DNA of 64,000 bases from Anastatus disparis (GCA_017163975.1 JAFFSR010000243.1:1488001-1552000), one strand, 5' to 3'; positions 1-11,004 are shown, numbered from the stretch's first letter. Numbers and translations: made by a program. The notes: generated by a model from the letters alone, not told the origin.

Positions 1-347
1 GAGGACGCTGGATCTCTCTATCCTTTTCTAACTGAAAAATGTAGGTTTTTGGAAAAACTAACGATTATCGATAAAGATTAAAAATTATCCGCAATTTGTA
101 CAGTAAAAAGCAATATTTTTTCTAATGAGGACAAATTAATTTTGATGCTTTGTTTTCAAAAAAAGTTTGATATACTTACAAAATTATAAGTTAGGCTGGA
201 GAATTAATTTGTTCTTATTAGAAAAAAATATTGTTTTCGACTTTCAAAGTTGCGGACAACTATTAATTTCTAGTGATAACTACTAGTTTTTCCAAAAACC
301 TACATTTTTCGATTGGAAAAGGATAAAGAGATACAACGTCCTCTTAA
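1..347. mobile_element. TTAA-type foldback element, left edge at window start
   Basis: The first ~160 bases return as an imperfect inverted copy that ends at 343, followed by TTAA (344-347). The left arm opens with GAGGACGCTGGATCTCTC and the right arm closes with the complement of a similar sequence before CTCTTAA. The unpaired centre is about 40 bp. The same end (TTAAGAG, then a GGTC/GGCC-like block and a TCTCTGTCCTTTTCTAAT-like block) recurs at 16798-17185 and 62277-62665. Nothing codes here. It is probably a non-autonomous element; piggyBac-type mobilisation is inferred only from the TTAA ends. Confidence 0.75.
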
Positions 348-349
348 AT

Positions 350-636
350 ATAACAGATTGTACAACTTGTAATGTTGAGCCTAATTCTGCAGAAAGCAAA
401 CAAAGGGAACACAAATAATTATTTGAGATGAAATATCCATGACTTCAAAATTTGCTTTTGAAGCAGTTGATCGTCTTATTTAAGATTTATGCGATGTTAA
501 TCGACCCTCCGGTGGTAAAACTGTATTTGTATCAGGAGATTTTAGGCAAACATTACCAATTGTACGACATGGAAGCCGTATAAATATTATTAGAAATATA
601 GTTGAATTTAGTTTCTTGTGGCAGAATTTAGAGCCC
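350..636 (+). pseudogene. Helitron Pif1-like helicase fragment
   Basis: Frames of this stretch encode a piece of the Pif1-type helicase that Helitrons carry. Visible in order are a CNVEPNSAESK-like segment, then (after a frame change) the Walker B region III-stop-DEISM, where the expected tryptophan codon is TGA, then GGKTVFVSGDFRQTLPIV (helicase motif III), ending near FLWQNLE. A second stop follows DRLI. The Walker A region and the C-terminal motifs are absent. The reading runs straight into the GGGCCC repeat array, so the gene is truncated on both sides. Helicase identity is secure from the GDFRQTLPI motif; function is lost. Confidence 0.8.
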
Positions 637-639
637 AAA

Positions 640-2440
640 ATATAGAGCCAAGAATACATGAGAATCAAAAATACATAAGATTCAAAGAAATATTGGGCCC
701 GAAATAATATAGAGCTCAAGGAAATATAAGAATCAAAAGAATATAGAGCTCAAGTAAAATAAGAATCAAAAAAATATTGGGATAAAAAAAATAAAAGAAT
801 TAGACACATATTGGGCCCAAAAAATGTAGAGACCGAGAAAATATAATATTTAAAAAAATATTGCACCCAAAAAAATATAAGATTTATAAAAATATTTGGC
901 CCAAAAAAATATAGAGCCCAAGAAAATATAAGAATAAAATAAATATAGAGCCTAAGTAAATATAAGAATCAAAAAAATAACAGGCCAAAAAAATTAAAAG
1001 GATCAAAAGATATTGGGCCCAAATAAATATAGAGACCAAGAAAATATAATGATAAAAAAAATATTGCGCCCAAAAAAATATAAGATTAAAAAAATATAAA
1101 CCAAAAAAAAGTTAAAAAAAAATTAGGCCAAGAAAAATAAATGGCCCAAAAAAATTAGAGGCCAAAAGAAAATAGGACTCGAAAAAAAGTAGGTCCAAAA
1201 AAAGAGAAATATAGGACCGAAAAAAAATATGGAAGCCAAGAAATAAGAGGCCGAAAAAAATGAGGCCCAAAGAAAATAAGACTCAAAAAAATATAGAGCC
1301 CAAAAAGTATAAGGCCCAGAAAAATATAGAGCTAAACAAAATATAGGACTCAAAAAAATCATAGAACCCAAGAAAATATAGATTCAAAAAATATATTTGG
1401 CCCAAAAATATAGGGCACAGGAATATATAAGAATTAAATAAATATTAGGCCAACAAAAATATTGGGCCCAAAAATATAGGACACAGGAGTATATAAGAAT
1501 TAAATAAATATTAGGCCAAAAAAAATATTGGGCCCAAAAAAATTTAGAGCATAAGAATACATAGAAATCGAATAAATATTGGGCCAAAAAAAATATGAGG
1601 CCCAAAGAAAATTGGACTCAAAAAAAATGTAGGGCCTGAAAAATATAAGATCTAGAAAAATAGATCTAAATAAAATACAGTACCTAAAAAAATTATAAAA
1701 CAAAAAAAATATTAATTTCGAATAAATATTGGGCCAAAATAAATATTGGGCCTAAAAGAATATAGAACTCAATAATATATAAAAATCGAAAAAATATTGG
1801 GCCTAAAAAATATAGAGCCTAAGAAAATATAAAGTAAAAAAAAATATAGGGCCCAAAAAAATATAAGACCTAAAAAATATGAAGCCCAAAATATATAAAC
1901 CAAAAAAATATTAGGCCCAAAAAAATATTGGGCCCAAAAGTAAATAGGGCCCAAGAAAATATAAGGCCCAAAAAATATAGAGCCCAAAAAAATATAGACC
2001 AAAAAAATATTGGGCCCAGAAAAATATTGGGCCTAGAAAAATGTAAGGCCCAGAAAAATATAGAGTTAAATAAAATATGGGTTCCTAAAAAATTATAGAA
2101 CCCAAGAAAATATAAATTAAAAAAAAATATCGGGCCCAAAAAAATATAGGGCGCAAAAAAATATAAGTCCCAATAAATATAAAGCCCAAAAAAATATTGG
2201 GGTCAAAAAATTATAGGGCGCAAGAAAATATAAGGCCCAAAAAATATAAAGCCCAAAAAAATATAGGGACCAAAAAAATATTAGGACCAAAGAAATGTAG
2301 GGCGCAAGAAGATATATGGCCCAAAGAAATATTGGGCCCAAAAAAATATAAGACCCAAAAAAACATAAGACCCAAAAAAATATGGCCCAAAAAGATGCTT
2401 ATGACTAATGAGTACTAATTATATAGGGCCCAATAAAAAA
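640..2440. repeat. Degenerate ~20 bp tandem array with GGGCCC
   Basis: About 1.8 kb built from variants of AAAAATATTGGGCCCAAAA, AAAATATAGAGCCCAAG and AAATATAAGRCCCAAAA. Most units keep a GGCCC or GGGCCC core between A-rich and ATATA blocks. Long open frames here read only as runs of F, W, G, P, L and Y on the minus strand and are by-products of the repeat. The array starts inside the helicase relic and ends in a flank (2399-2537) that also accompanies the inverted array at 55390-55830. Confidence 0.9.
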
Positions 2441-2537
2441 TTGCTATTCTTATTACCAAAAGATTAGACACATTTAACAAATGCGGAGAACCAGAGAACC
2501 GGAGAAACGAAAAAAAAGTGGTTTTACTTTAATATGA
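2399..2537 (+). repeat. Conserved flank of GGGCCC array, copy 1
   Basis: Holds GAGTACTAATTATATAGG, AATAAAAAATTGCTA and GCGGAGAACCAGAGAACCGG, then AGTGGTTTTACTTTAATAT. The same order appears in reverse complement at 55388-55535. Array and flank therefore form one dispersed unit; the shared sequence stops at about 2537, a likely element end. The class is unknown. Confidence 0.7.
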
Positions 2538-3156
2538 TATAGGACTTTTTTAGTATTTGTTTCTTGGAACTGCAGTCGAGCTAATTTTAACAACATATTA
2601 TAAAAGTTTTTGAATTATACCGTGAATGATTATGTAGTTTCTTGAGTATAGATTTTACTAGGTTCAATTGTTGTCAATCAATATCGCGACGATATTTTTC
2701 CATATAAAAGCTAAAGCGTTTATTGAAAAATAGATTTTTTTTCTCATTTCTATAAAATAAAAGATAATTAGACTGTGTTAAAAATGATAATTAATCTCGT
2801 ACAGCAATGAATTTGTTGCCTCTGGTAACCAACAATAAATTCATTAAAATAGTAATTTTTAGCACAATAGCATACTTGTATATCACAGAACAACAATCAA
2901 GTCGAAATTTTGCTAAAAATTTAACTTTATGCGAATCAAATGCAAATTAATTATATAAATGTAAATAAGATTAATGTTAAGACAAATGTTAATGTAAAAG
3001 ATATGAATATCACTATATTCATATTAGTTAAGTAAATGAAGAGAGGAAGCTAAATATTATCAATTAATCGTGATTGTAATCATACTAATAAAATATTAAT
3101 GAAAATATAATTTTTTTATTATTGTAATGTAATATCAGAATTATATGTAATTAAGA
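2538..3156. other. AT-rich DNA without recognised features
   Basis: I see no coding frame, RNA gene or strong repeat here, only AT-rich sequence with short ATAATTATAAT motifs. Confidence 0.6.
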
Positions 3157-3769
3157 GAAGAAGTTTTGTATTCTCTATCAGTTATAATTATAATCATGCA
3201 GTATTAATTAGTTATAATTATAATCACAATAATGAAATGTAAATGAAAATGATCAATCTTTCTTATTACAACAGAATATTAAAGTAAGAGAAAGGTGTGA
3301 GATGGTGCCGAGGGGCAAATAAATTTAAATGAGAACAATTATTATAAATTATAATTTAATACCAGTTTTTGAAGTGCTAACACATAATGTAATTTCATAT
3401 CAAATATAATATTTTGTATTTTTACATACAATATGATTCTATAAAAGGAAACTTATTTTATATACATATAGATAGTATCATTTTATCAGTGATTAACAAA
3501 TGATTGTTAAATTTAGTACAACGAACAACATATTTATGATTCCAATTGTTAAAGTTCGAAAAAAAATTAACTACATATTTTATATTAAAATACTATTGTC
3601 CATGAAACTGAAGAAGTTTTGTATTCTCTATCAGTTATAATTATAATCATGCAGTATTAATTAGTTATAATTATAATCACAATAATGAAATGTAAATGAA
3701 AATGATCAATCTTTCTTATTACAACAGAATATTAAAGTAAGAGAAAGGTGTGAGATGGTGCCGAGGGGG
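3157..3769. repeat. 453 bp tandem duplication, 1.35 copies
   Basis: Bases 3157-3315 (from GAAGAAGTTTTGTATTCTC to GGTGCCGAGGGG) return at 3610-3769, an offset of 453 bp, apparently unchanged except for the closing G run. The part between them (3317-3608) is a dispersed repeat that also occurs at 10636-10929. The order suggests that the dispersed sequence was already in place when the block was duplicated. Confidence 0.85.
3317..3608 (+). repeat. Dispersed AT-rich repeat, copy 1
   Basis: Runs from AAATAAATTTAAATGAGAAC to TATTGTCCATGAAACTG and is nearly identical to 10636-10929. It has no coding content. Its neighbour copy continues into a Helitron-like 3' end, so it may be the 3' part of a non-autonomous Helitron. 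Confidence 0.75.
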
Positions 3770-3871
3770 GGCATATAAATCAAAGGAGGTGTGGGTCAGG
3801 TTTCAGGGAGAGGGGCAAAGGGGGGCCTTTTTGTTTCAAATAACGTAAATAACAATGTAGAAAAAGAATTA

Positions 3872-4076
3872 GAGGTCGTCAGTGGCTCATTCGGTAGAGC
3901 GATGGATTGGTAATCTTAAGGCTTCAAATATGATTCATGCTCCCGGCTGAATGATACAGGCACCATTGTACGTTACATGTGCTTTGTTCACAAACACACT
4001 GACGACTATTTGTCACTTATTAGCATCGTAATGATAGCATAAAATACAGCGACGTTAAATAGTGAAAAAAAAGAAG
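3872..4076 (+). mobile_element. tRNA-derived SINE
   Basis: The head carries a pol III A-box-like TGGCTCATTCGGTAGAGC and, about 35 bp on, a B-box-like GCTTCAAATATGATTC. This is tRNA spacing, but the acceptor stem and anticodon arm cannot be folded into a working tRNA. The body ends in GCGACGTTAAATAGTG and an A-rich tail. The 8 bp AAGAATTA occurs just before (3864-3871) and just after (4077-4084), which fits a target-site duplication made by LINE machinery. Confidence 0.7.
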
Positions 4077-4084
4077 AAGAATTA

Positions 4085-4171
4085 CAATTTGATTTGAGGA
4101 GTGCCTATATCGAGGGAGGGCTAGGGGGGCCAAGGGGGAAGTTACTTAAATCCTGATCTTACAACTATATA
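4085..4171. other. Short flank of copia element
   Basis: Contains a G-rich stretch (GGGAGGGCTAGGGGGGCC) and ends in ATATA (4167-4171), the left copy of the copia target duplication. Confidence 0.6.
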
Positions 4172-4546
4172 TGTTGGAATATATACAACGAAATGCACAT
4201 ATTTATTTTAAAGTATTTTATAAGGGACAAACTTTGGGTTTTCCCGATCATTTTTATTGCACCTAAACGTACCTAAGGAAAGACGAGCGTTAGCTTTACC
4301 GCGTCACTTCTCATCAAGGAACCGAGCAGTGCGGTATACGTATAAAGAACAGTTTAAAAAGTTTAAGTTCATTTTCATTCAAGTGTATATTATATTTTTT
4401 TTCTGTGTTAAAGTATTTCTTTATATTACCACTTAACTTCTACTACTTTGTTTTATGTAATAAGATTGTGATTGTATTTGTATTAATAAAGTTCATCTAA
4501 TATAAATTGATCCTATTTATTCCATACACGAATAATAAATCCAACA
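4172..4546 (+). repeat. Copia 5' LTR
   Basis: 375 bp with TGTTGG/CCAACA ends. It should hold the promoter (a TATAAAG-like box sits near 4340) and the RNA end signals (AATAAAG near 4485). It differs from the 3' LTR at one position seen by eye. Confidence 0.95.
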
Positions 4547-4560
4547 GGTTCTGAGCCCAG
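4547..4560 (+). promoter_or_regulatory. Primer binding site
   Basis: GGTTCTGAGCCCAG directly abuts the 5' LTR. It resembles the copia-type site that pairs with an internal part of a cleaved tRNA rather than the tRNA 3' end. The assignment is by position and resemblance; pairing was not computed. Confidence 0.6.
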
Positions 4561-4668
4561 TTCGAAAGTGTGTGTATAAAGGACGCATAAAGTTAATTAA
4601 CACAGTGAAAAAGTAAAGTTTTATCAGTGACTCTTAAAAAGTGAAAGAAAAATAAAAGAATTATAAAA

Positions 4669-5423
4669 ATGGCAGATTATGTTCGTTACGGTGTACAAAA
4701 GCTTGATAATGAAAATTAATCAACATGGAGCTATAAGGTACAGCTTCTGTTGACAAAATATGAACTATGGTCGGTGTTAAAAGAGCCCAAGCCTGCTGAT
4801 GCAAAAGACGATGGGATCAAAAAAGATGATCAAGCAAAGGCAACTATCGGTCTTTTAGTTGAAGATAATCAATTAAGGCATATAAAGAATAAGAATACAG
4901 CACATGAGCAATGGAATGCTCTAAAGGATTATCACCAAAAGTCAACGCTTTGCAGTAAGTTATTTTTATATAAGCGTATATTCCGCACAATATTAGAAAG
5001 AGATGGCAACATGGAGGACGTTACAAATTTTCTAGATTACATCGAGAAGTTATCAAAACTCGGTCAAGATTTATCTGACGATATAATCGCTTCAGTGCTG
5101 TTAGGCAGTCTTCCAGAACCATACGATACTCTCATTACGGCTTTATAGAGCAGACCCGAAAGTCACCTGACGTCAGAATTTGTTAAAACAAAATTAATTA
5201 ACGAATATGATAGACGAAAGGGGGCAAAGGATATGAGAAAAACAGCATGCAGAAAAGACAGCGCTATGAAAGTTGCACATAAGGATATCAGTGCACTTGA
5301 AAAAAGAAAATGTTTCTTTTGCAAAAGAATAGGACATTCTAAACATGAATGTTTAAAATATAAAGCATGGAAAAAGAAGCAGGAAACAGCAAATAACATA
5401 ACAGTCAGTAAAACGGATCAACA
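4669..5423 (+). pseudogene. Copia gag with zinc knuckle
   Basis: The frame opens at an ATG (MADYVRYGVQKLDN) about 120 bp after the LTR, as expected for copia Gag. Gag forms the particle and packages the RNA. The N-terminal part contains the UBN2-like region (STWSYKVQLLL, then AHEQWNALKDYHQKST). The C-terminal part has a CCHC knuckle, CFFCKRIGHSKHEC. A TAA at 4717 and a TAG at 5146 interrupt an otherwise continuous frame. In-frame continuation into protease suggests a single Gag-Pol polyprotein. Confidence 0.9.
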
Positions 5424-7074
5424 AAAAGGTTATTGTTTTATGGCGTCATCAGAAGTAATTGTTGAAAAAGCCCTCCTCGGTATCAAAGCACCAGAAGAGC
5501 ATGAAGGGTCTTGGCTTGTCGATTCAGGCGCGACTAGTCACATGGCAAATTCAACAGATTTTTTCAAAGATTTGGATTCAAATAAAACAGGATTTGTAAG
5601 GCTTGCAGATGATGATAAAGTGGCAGAGGTAAAAGGAATCGGAAAAGGAGACATAAATTGTGTTATTGAAAAGGACAAAATTTCAACAATGCATATACAG
5701 AACGTGCTTTATGTACCGAAACTAGCCTCAAATTTATTGTCGGTGAAAAAGCTTACAAAAGCGGTCATAAGCTTATATTTGAAGATGACGATTGCCTCAT
5801 TACAAAAAATGGAAAAATACAGGCCGTAGCAAAATTGTCACCAGAATTATACGAGGTGAAAACAGTAGAAAGTGCAAACATGACCAGTGAAAGTACAAGC
5901 TACACCCATAATAAAGAGTGTCAGCACATATGGCATAGACGCTTTGGCCATCGGGATCCAAGCGCAATAAAGCAATTAGTCGACAAGGAATTAGCTACAG
6001 GTATATCGATTAAGGACTGCGGTATAAGGGAAACATGCGAGCGCTGTGTAAAAGGAAAAATGGCACGTACACCTTTTCCAAAGGAATCGAAAAATAAAAC
6101 ACAGGCTATTTTAGACCTTATACATACGGATGTTTGCGGACCTATGCATACAGAAACTCCAAGCAAAAAACGGTATATTTTAACCATGATCGACGATTAT
6201 TCCAGGTATTCATTTGTATATTTTTTGAAGTATAAAAGTGAAGCAGCTACCGTCATAAAGGAATTTGTTGAAATGACAAAGACGCAGTTCAATAAAAGGC
6301 CAAAAATTATACGATCGGATCAAGGAAGGGAATATGTTAACGACGATCTTCAAAAATACTTAAAATCTGAAGGTATACGGGTACAATATACAGCAGCATA
6401 TTCACCACAGCAAAACGGAGTAGCTGAAAGGAAAAACCGATCGCTGTTAGAAATGGCTCGATGCATGTTATTAGATGCATCATTAGACAAGAAGTATTGG
6501 GCAGAAGCAGTAAATACTGCAAACTTCCTACAAAACAGATGACCTACAAAAATAAAAGCAAAAACGCCTTATGAACTATGGCATTTAGTAAAGCCAGACG
6601 TTAAGAGTTTGCATGTTTTTGGCAGTCAAGCTCTTATACATATACCCAAAGAACTAAGGAAAAAATTGGATGAAAAGGCAGAAAAATTAGTTTTTGTTGG
6701 CTATTCGGAAGAATCGAAAGCCCTTAGATTTTTGAATATAGAAACTAATCGCATACGGATAAGCCGCGATGTAGTTTTTACAGAAAATCATAGAGAAAAG
6801 AAAAAAGTTAATAAGGAAATTGAAATAACTTTAATAAAAGATAAGGCTCTGAAAAATCCTTCAGATAAAAACCAAATTGAGGTTCAAGAAATTTCTGCAA
6901 ATGAAGATAATCATCAAGAAGATCAAGAAAATCAAGAAAATAGCGATGAAACTAGTGGGTCAGAAGAATTTTTCAGTGAAAGTGAAATTGATATTCAAGA
7001 AGATTCTTCAAATGAATCAATAATTAATGATAATCAGCCGAAAGAAAATAGACGCTCTGAAAGAAATAATAGGG
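5424..7074 (+). pseudogene. Copia protease and integrase
   Basis: The protease shows WLVDSGATSHM, with the DSGA active site, near 5512. The pre-integrase zinc region (HIWHRRFGH ... CERCVKGK) begins near 5925. The integrase core has HTDVCGP, RSDQGREY and NGVAERKNR, which supply the D, D and E metal-binding residues, followed by the C-terminal VFGSQ ... VFVGYS region. One base is missing or extra near 5755, and a TGA lies at 6540-6542 just after NFLQNR. The acidic Gln/Glu/Asn-rich linker toward RT (about 6800-7050) is typical of copia Pol. Confidence 0.92.
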
Positions 7075-8678
7075 GCGTACCGCCTGACAGGTATATGGCA
7101 ACATTAAAATTGGTCAAAGAAGAAAGTGAACCACGAAGCGCGAAAGATGCGTTATCAAGACCAGATAAGGATCACTGGAAAAACGCAATGAATGAAGAAA
7201 TTGAATCTCTAAAAGAAAACAAAACATGGGAGATTGTTCCAAGATCAGAAGGCAAGGACATTATTACTTGTAAATGGGTATTTAAAACAAAAAGGAACGC
7301 CGAAGGAAATATTGAAAGATACAAAGCACGATAAGTAGCACGTGGGTTCTCGCAAAAATACGGTACGGATTATGACGAGGTTTTTGCTCCTGTCGTAAAA
7401 CAAACGACCTTTCGTACACTTTTGACAGTAGTAGGCCATAAAGGTATGATCGTCAAACATTTCGATGCGAAGACTGTATTTTTAAATGGCGAATTAAAAG
7501 AAAGCATTTATATGCAACAACCTAAAGGCTGTATTACTCAAGGCAAAGAAAAAATGGTCTGTCGGCTAAGGAAGGGTATTTATGGCTTAAAACAAGCTGC
7601 GAAAGTTTGGAATGATCAGTTTTATGATTGTTTAAAAGAATATGGTTTTTTACAAAGTAAAGCAGACTTGTGTTTATACATAAAGACTAACGGTCAAGAA
7701 AAAATCTATCTTATTGTATACGTAGATGATTTTTTAATAGCAGCCAAAGATGTAAAAAAGATAAATGAAGTAGCTGACTTTTTAAGTAAAAAATTTCAAC
7801 TCAAGGATCTAGGTGCTTTAAAGCATTATTGAGGAATGGAAGTCAGAAGAGATACAGATGGAATTTTTTACATAAAGCAATCAAAATATATAGATACAAT
7901 TCTAAAAAGATTCAGTCTACAAGATGCCAAAATTTCTAATATACCGATGGATCAAGGATATGTAAAATCAAGAGAAGATCAAGGACCTATGCCGGAAAAT
8001 GAAAAATATTAACAGTTGATTGGGGCACTGCTATATCTTTCAGTAAATACTCGACCCGATATAGCAGCTAGTATAACTATATTGAGCCAGCATAATAAAG
8101 CGGCGCCTAATATGACCGATTGCAATGAAGTAAAAAGGGTCGCCCGATACCTGAAAGGAACTAAGGATTACGAACTCCGACTAGGCAAAAAGGGCATAGC
8201 AGTTAACGCATTAATCGGTTATGCAGATGCAGATTAGGCTGAAAACCGCGTTGACAGAAAATCAAATAGCGGTTATATATTTCAACTATACGGCTCACCA
8301 ATCAGTTGAGGTTGTCGAAAACAACCTTGTGTTTCATTGTCTTCGACAGAAGCTGAGTACGTAGCGCTTGCGAAAGCGACGCAGGAAGGGATTTGGATAC
8401 GTCGCTTATTTGAAGATTTCGAAGGAACAGCGCCAGAAAAAATATTAGTTTACGAAGACAATCAAAGTTGTTTAAAGCTTATAGACCACAAGAAATTTAA
8501 TCATCGGACGAAACATATCGATACAAATATTCATTTCATAAAGGATATCAAAAATAAAGGAATAATGGAATACGAATATTGCCCAACAGCAGAAATGATT
8601 GCCGATATGTTGACTAAACCATTAGGAAGAATAAAGTTAAAGGATTTGGCAGAAAGGTGCGGTTTAATAGAAAAATGA
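7075..8678 (+). pseudogene. Copia reverse transcriptase and RNase H
   Basis: The RT domain starts near HWKNAMNEEIESL and has WVFKTKRN, then ARGFSQKYG, KHFDAKTVFLNGEL (first catalytic Asp, in the normal DVKTAFLNG position), GIYGLKQA and YVDDFLIA (the YVDD catalytic box). RNase H includes TRPDIAA, SSTEAEYVAL, LVYEDNQS and KHIDTNIHFI. Stops sit at 7332, 7830, 8010, 8235 (in place of Trp after DAD) and 8307. Between stops the domains are well preserved and stay in one frame, so the stops look recent compared with drift elsewhere in the window. Confidence 0.95.
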
Positions 8679-8701
8679 TTAAAGTTTTAAATGTGCATCG
8701 T

Positions 8702-8711
8702 TGAGGAAGGG
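8702..8711 (+). promoter_or_regulatory. Polypurine tract
   Basis: A purine-rich run (GAGGAAGGG) immediately precedes the 3' LTR, where plus-strand DNA synthesis is primed. The assignment is by position and composition. Confidence 0.7.
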
Positions 8712-9086
8712 TGTTGGAATATATACAACGAAATGCACATATTTATTTTAAAGTATTTTATAAGGGACAAACTTTGGGTTTTCCCGATCATTTTTATTGC
8801 ACCTAAACGTACCTAAGGAAAGACGAGCGTTAGCTTTACCGCGTCACTTCTCATCAAGGAACCGAGCAGTGCGGTATACGTATAAAGAACAGTTTAAAAA
8901 GTTTAAGTTCATTTTCATTCAAGTGTATATTATATTTTTTTTCTGTGTTAAAGTATTTCTTTATATTATCACTTAACTTCTACTACTTTGTTTTATGTAA
9001 TAAGATTGTGATTGTATTTGTATTAATAAAGTTCATCTAATATAAATTGATCCTATTTATTCCATACACGAATAATAAATCCAACA
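8712..9086 (+). repeat. Copia 3' LTR
   Basis: 375 bp, matching the 5' LTR at an offset of 4540 with one observed difference. It is followed by ATATA, the right target duplication, which merges into a short AT run. Confidence 0.95.
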
Positions 9087-9091
9087 ATATA

Positions 9092-9718
9092 TATATATAT
9101 ATGTTTATTCTGTATATGTGTATAATTATAAAAAAAATAAATATATGAAATAATTATCAATTAAAAATATTTATTATTTTATATCACAAATTATTTTATT
9201 TAAGTTTAATGTGTACGTTATAAAGTTTTTTTAAATAGCCCATCAATTAGGCAATTTCATTCCTTGACAATTGATAAATTAATTTATTAGAACATTCAAA
9301 GATATAACTTTTATTAGTCAATATAAAATAGAGTCAAGATTAAAATTTATTGATTTGGATTTTTAAAAAAGATCATAATTATTTTTTAAACTAAACATCA
9401 GTAATATTTTATAATTATCACGTTTAAATCATTTTTTGAACAATTTTAAAGAAATTGCTTTCTGTTTAAATACAAATACCTACATAAATATATATGATCA
9501 AATATGTATTTATGTAAAGTGATTGTCAACAATCAATTCAATAATTATTTCATATATTAAATAAGAATAGTTATGTTTATTTTGATTGAGACTTTTTTAA
9601 AAATACATCATCCATTGTAATTAATAACCGTTTTCACATAATTCAATTTATTAATATTACCTTTTAACATTATAATATTAAACAAAATTGAATTATAAAT
9701 AGAGTTTAAATGTGTCAT
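9092..9718. other. AT-rich DNA without recognised features
   Basis: Only AT-rich sequence is seen. The absence of long frames and of strong repeats argues for non-coding DNA. Confidence 0.6.
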
Positions 9719-9751
9719 TAGTGTGTGCATGTATGTGTGTGTTTGTGTGTT

Positions 9752-9814
<63 letters not shown>

Positions 9815-10249
9815 GTCAGTGTTTGTGAACGAACATGATGTGTGTAGATGTGTTATGCGTGAAGTGTTTTGTCAGATAATTTGCGTATTGATACGAATTG
9901 TTGTACGTAAATGTTATGGTGTTTTTGTGCATTGGTATAAATTTATCTATCTGTGCTGTGCGCGCATACAATCATTTATGTATATGTGTGTGTGTGTGTA
10001 AGTTTAAGTACAGACGTATATATGTGTATCTTCGTGTCAGCTGAAAAGTGAGTCGTACTGTATTATTATCACGTATGTCTATGTTTTTGTGTATTGGTGT
10101 GTATGTGGGTGTCCGTAAGTATAAGTTCATAGAAGTAAAGAAGTTTATGTTGGTGAATTGCGTATAAGTTGGTATGTGTGCGTGAGTGCGCGTGTTTGTG
10201 TGTGTATGTGTGTGCGTACATGCGTGTAAGTGTATGTGCGTGTGTGCAC

Positions 10250-10296
<47 letters not shown>

Positions 10297-10490
10297 GATA
10301 AGTATGTAAATTACGATAGGTGTGTAAATTTTATCATGAGTCTTTTGTGTATGTGTGTGTATCAGTATATTTCTCTGTGCTTTAGTGAGATTTTCAGTGT
10401 AATTGTCGGTGTATGTATATTTATGTATGTATGAGTGTATGTTTATATATGTGTTTGTATATGGCCGTGTGTGTGTGTGTATGGAATAAA
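9719..10490. repeat. GT/CG microsatellite cluster
   Basis: Runs of (TG)n at about 9719-9815, 9983-10000 and 10150-10300 are separated by TG-rich degenerate DNA. At 10249-10265 a (CG) run abuts (TG)n. Open frames here read as V/C repeats and are not genes. Confidence 0.9.
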
Positions 10491-10635
10491 AAATATATAT
10501 TTAATTAATGGTTTTATTTCAGTTTCCGGAAACGCTCATAGTTCGCATCAATTGATTTTTTTTCATATTAATACATTTACCTATAATTTTGCACATTCTT
10601 CTCGATGGGAATATACATCTTTCAAAATAAGTGCA

Positions 10636-10929
10636 AAATAAATTTAAATGAGAACAATTATTATAAATTATAATTTAATACCAGTTTTTGAAGTGCTAAC
10701 ACATAATATAATTTCATATCAAATATAATATTTTGTATTTTTACATACAATATGATTCTATAAAAGGAAACTTATTTTATATACATATAGATAGTATCAT
10801 TTTATCAGTGATTAACAAATGATTGTTAAATTTAGTACAACGAACAACATATTTATGATTCCAATTGTTAAAGTTCGAAAAAAAATTAACTACATATTTT
10901 ATATTAAAATACTATTGTCCATGAAACTG
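10636..10929 (+). repeat. Dispersed AT-rich repeat, copy 2
   Basis: Nearly identical to 3317-3608 (for example one difference in AACACATAATR). Unlike copy 1 it continues past CATGAAACTG into GGCAAATTTATATACAATAATA and a GC-richer tail ending CTAG at about 11004, so this copy is likely closer to full length at its 3' end. Confidence 0.75.
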
Positions 10930-10964
10930 GCAAATTTATATACAATAATATAATATATGAAAAT

Positions 10965-11004
10965 GCAACCGAGCGACGTTAGGAGCGAGGTAAATTTTGC
11001 TAGT
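10965..11004 (+). other. Helitron-like 3' end motif
   Basis: ACCGAGCGACGTTAGGAGCG is followed by an AT spacer and then CTAG before T. The same 20-mer occurs near 37290 next to other Helitron DNA. CTRR followed by T is the known Helitron 3' rule, but I see no clean hairpin here, so this is tentative. Confidence 0.4.

Larger units (their letters stand above)
4172..9086 (+). mobile_element. Ty1/copia LTR retrotransposon, complete but defective
   Basis: The element is bounded by two 375 bp LTRs (4172-4546, 8712-9086) that begin TGTTGGAATATATAC and end CCAACA. ATATA lies on both sides (4167-4171, 9087-9091) as a 5 bp target duplication. Inside, in copia order, are gag with a CCHC knuckle, aspartic protease, integrase, reverse transcriptase and RNase H. 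A primer site (GGTTCTGAGCCCAG) follows the left LTR and a purine tract (GAGGAAGGG) precedes the right one. I find only one LTR difference (C at 4429, T at 8969), yet the coding region has eight in-frame stops and one frameshift. Confidence 0.95.

Noticed and set aside
1123..2341. Hydrophobic F/W/G/L-rich frames that look like membrane proteins
   Set aside because: They are the minus-strand reading of the GGGCCC array and appear in more than one frame.
3888..3960. tRNA gene
   Set aside because: A- and B-box-like sequences are present, but no acceptor or anticodon stem can be formed, and an 8 bp duplication flanks a longer body. This is a SINE.
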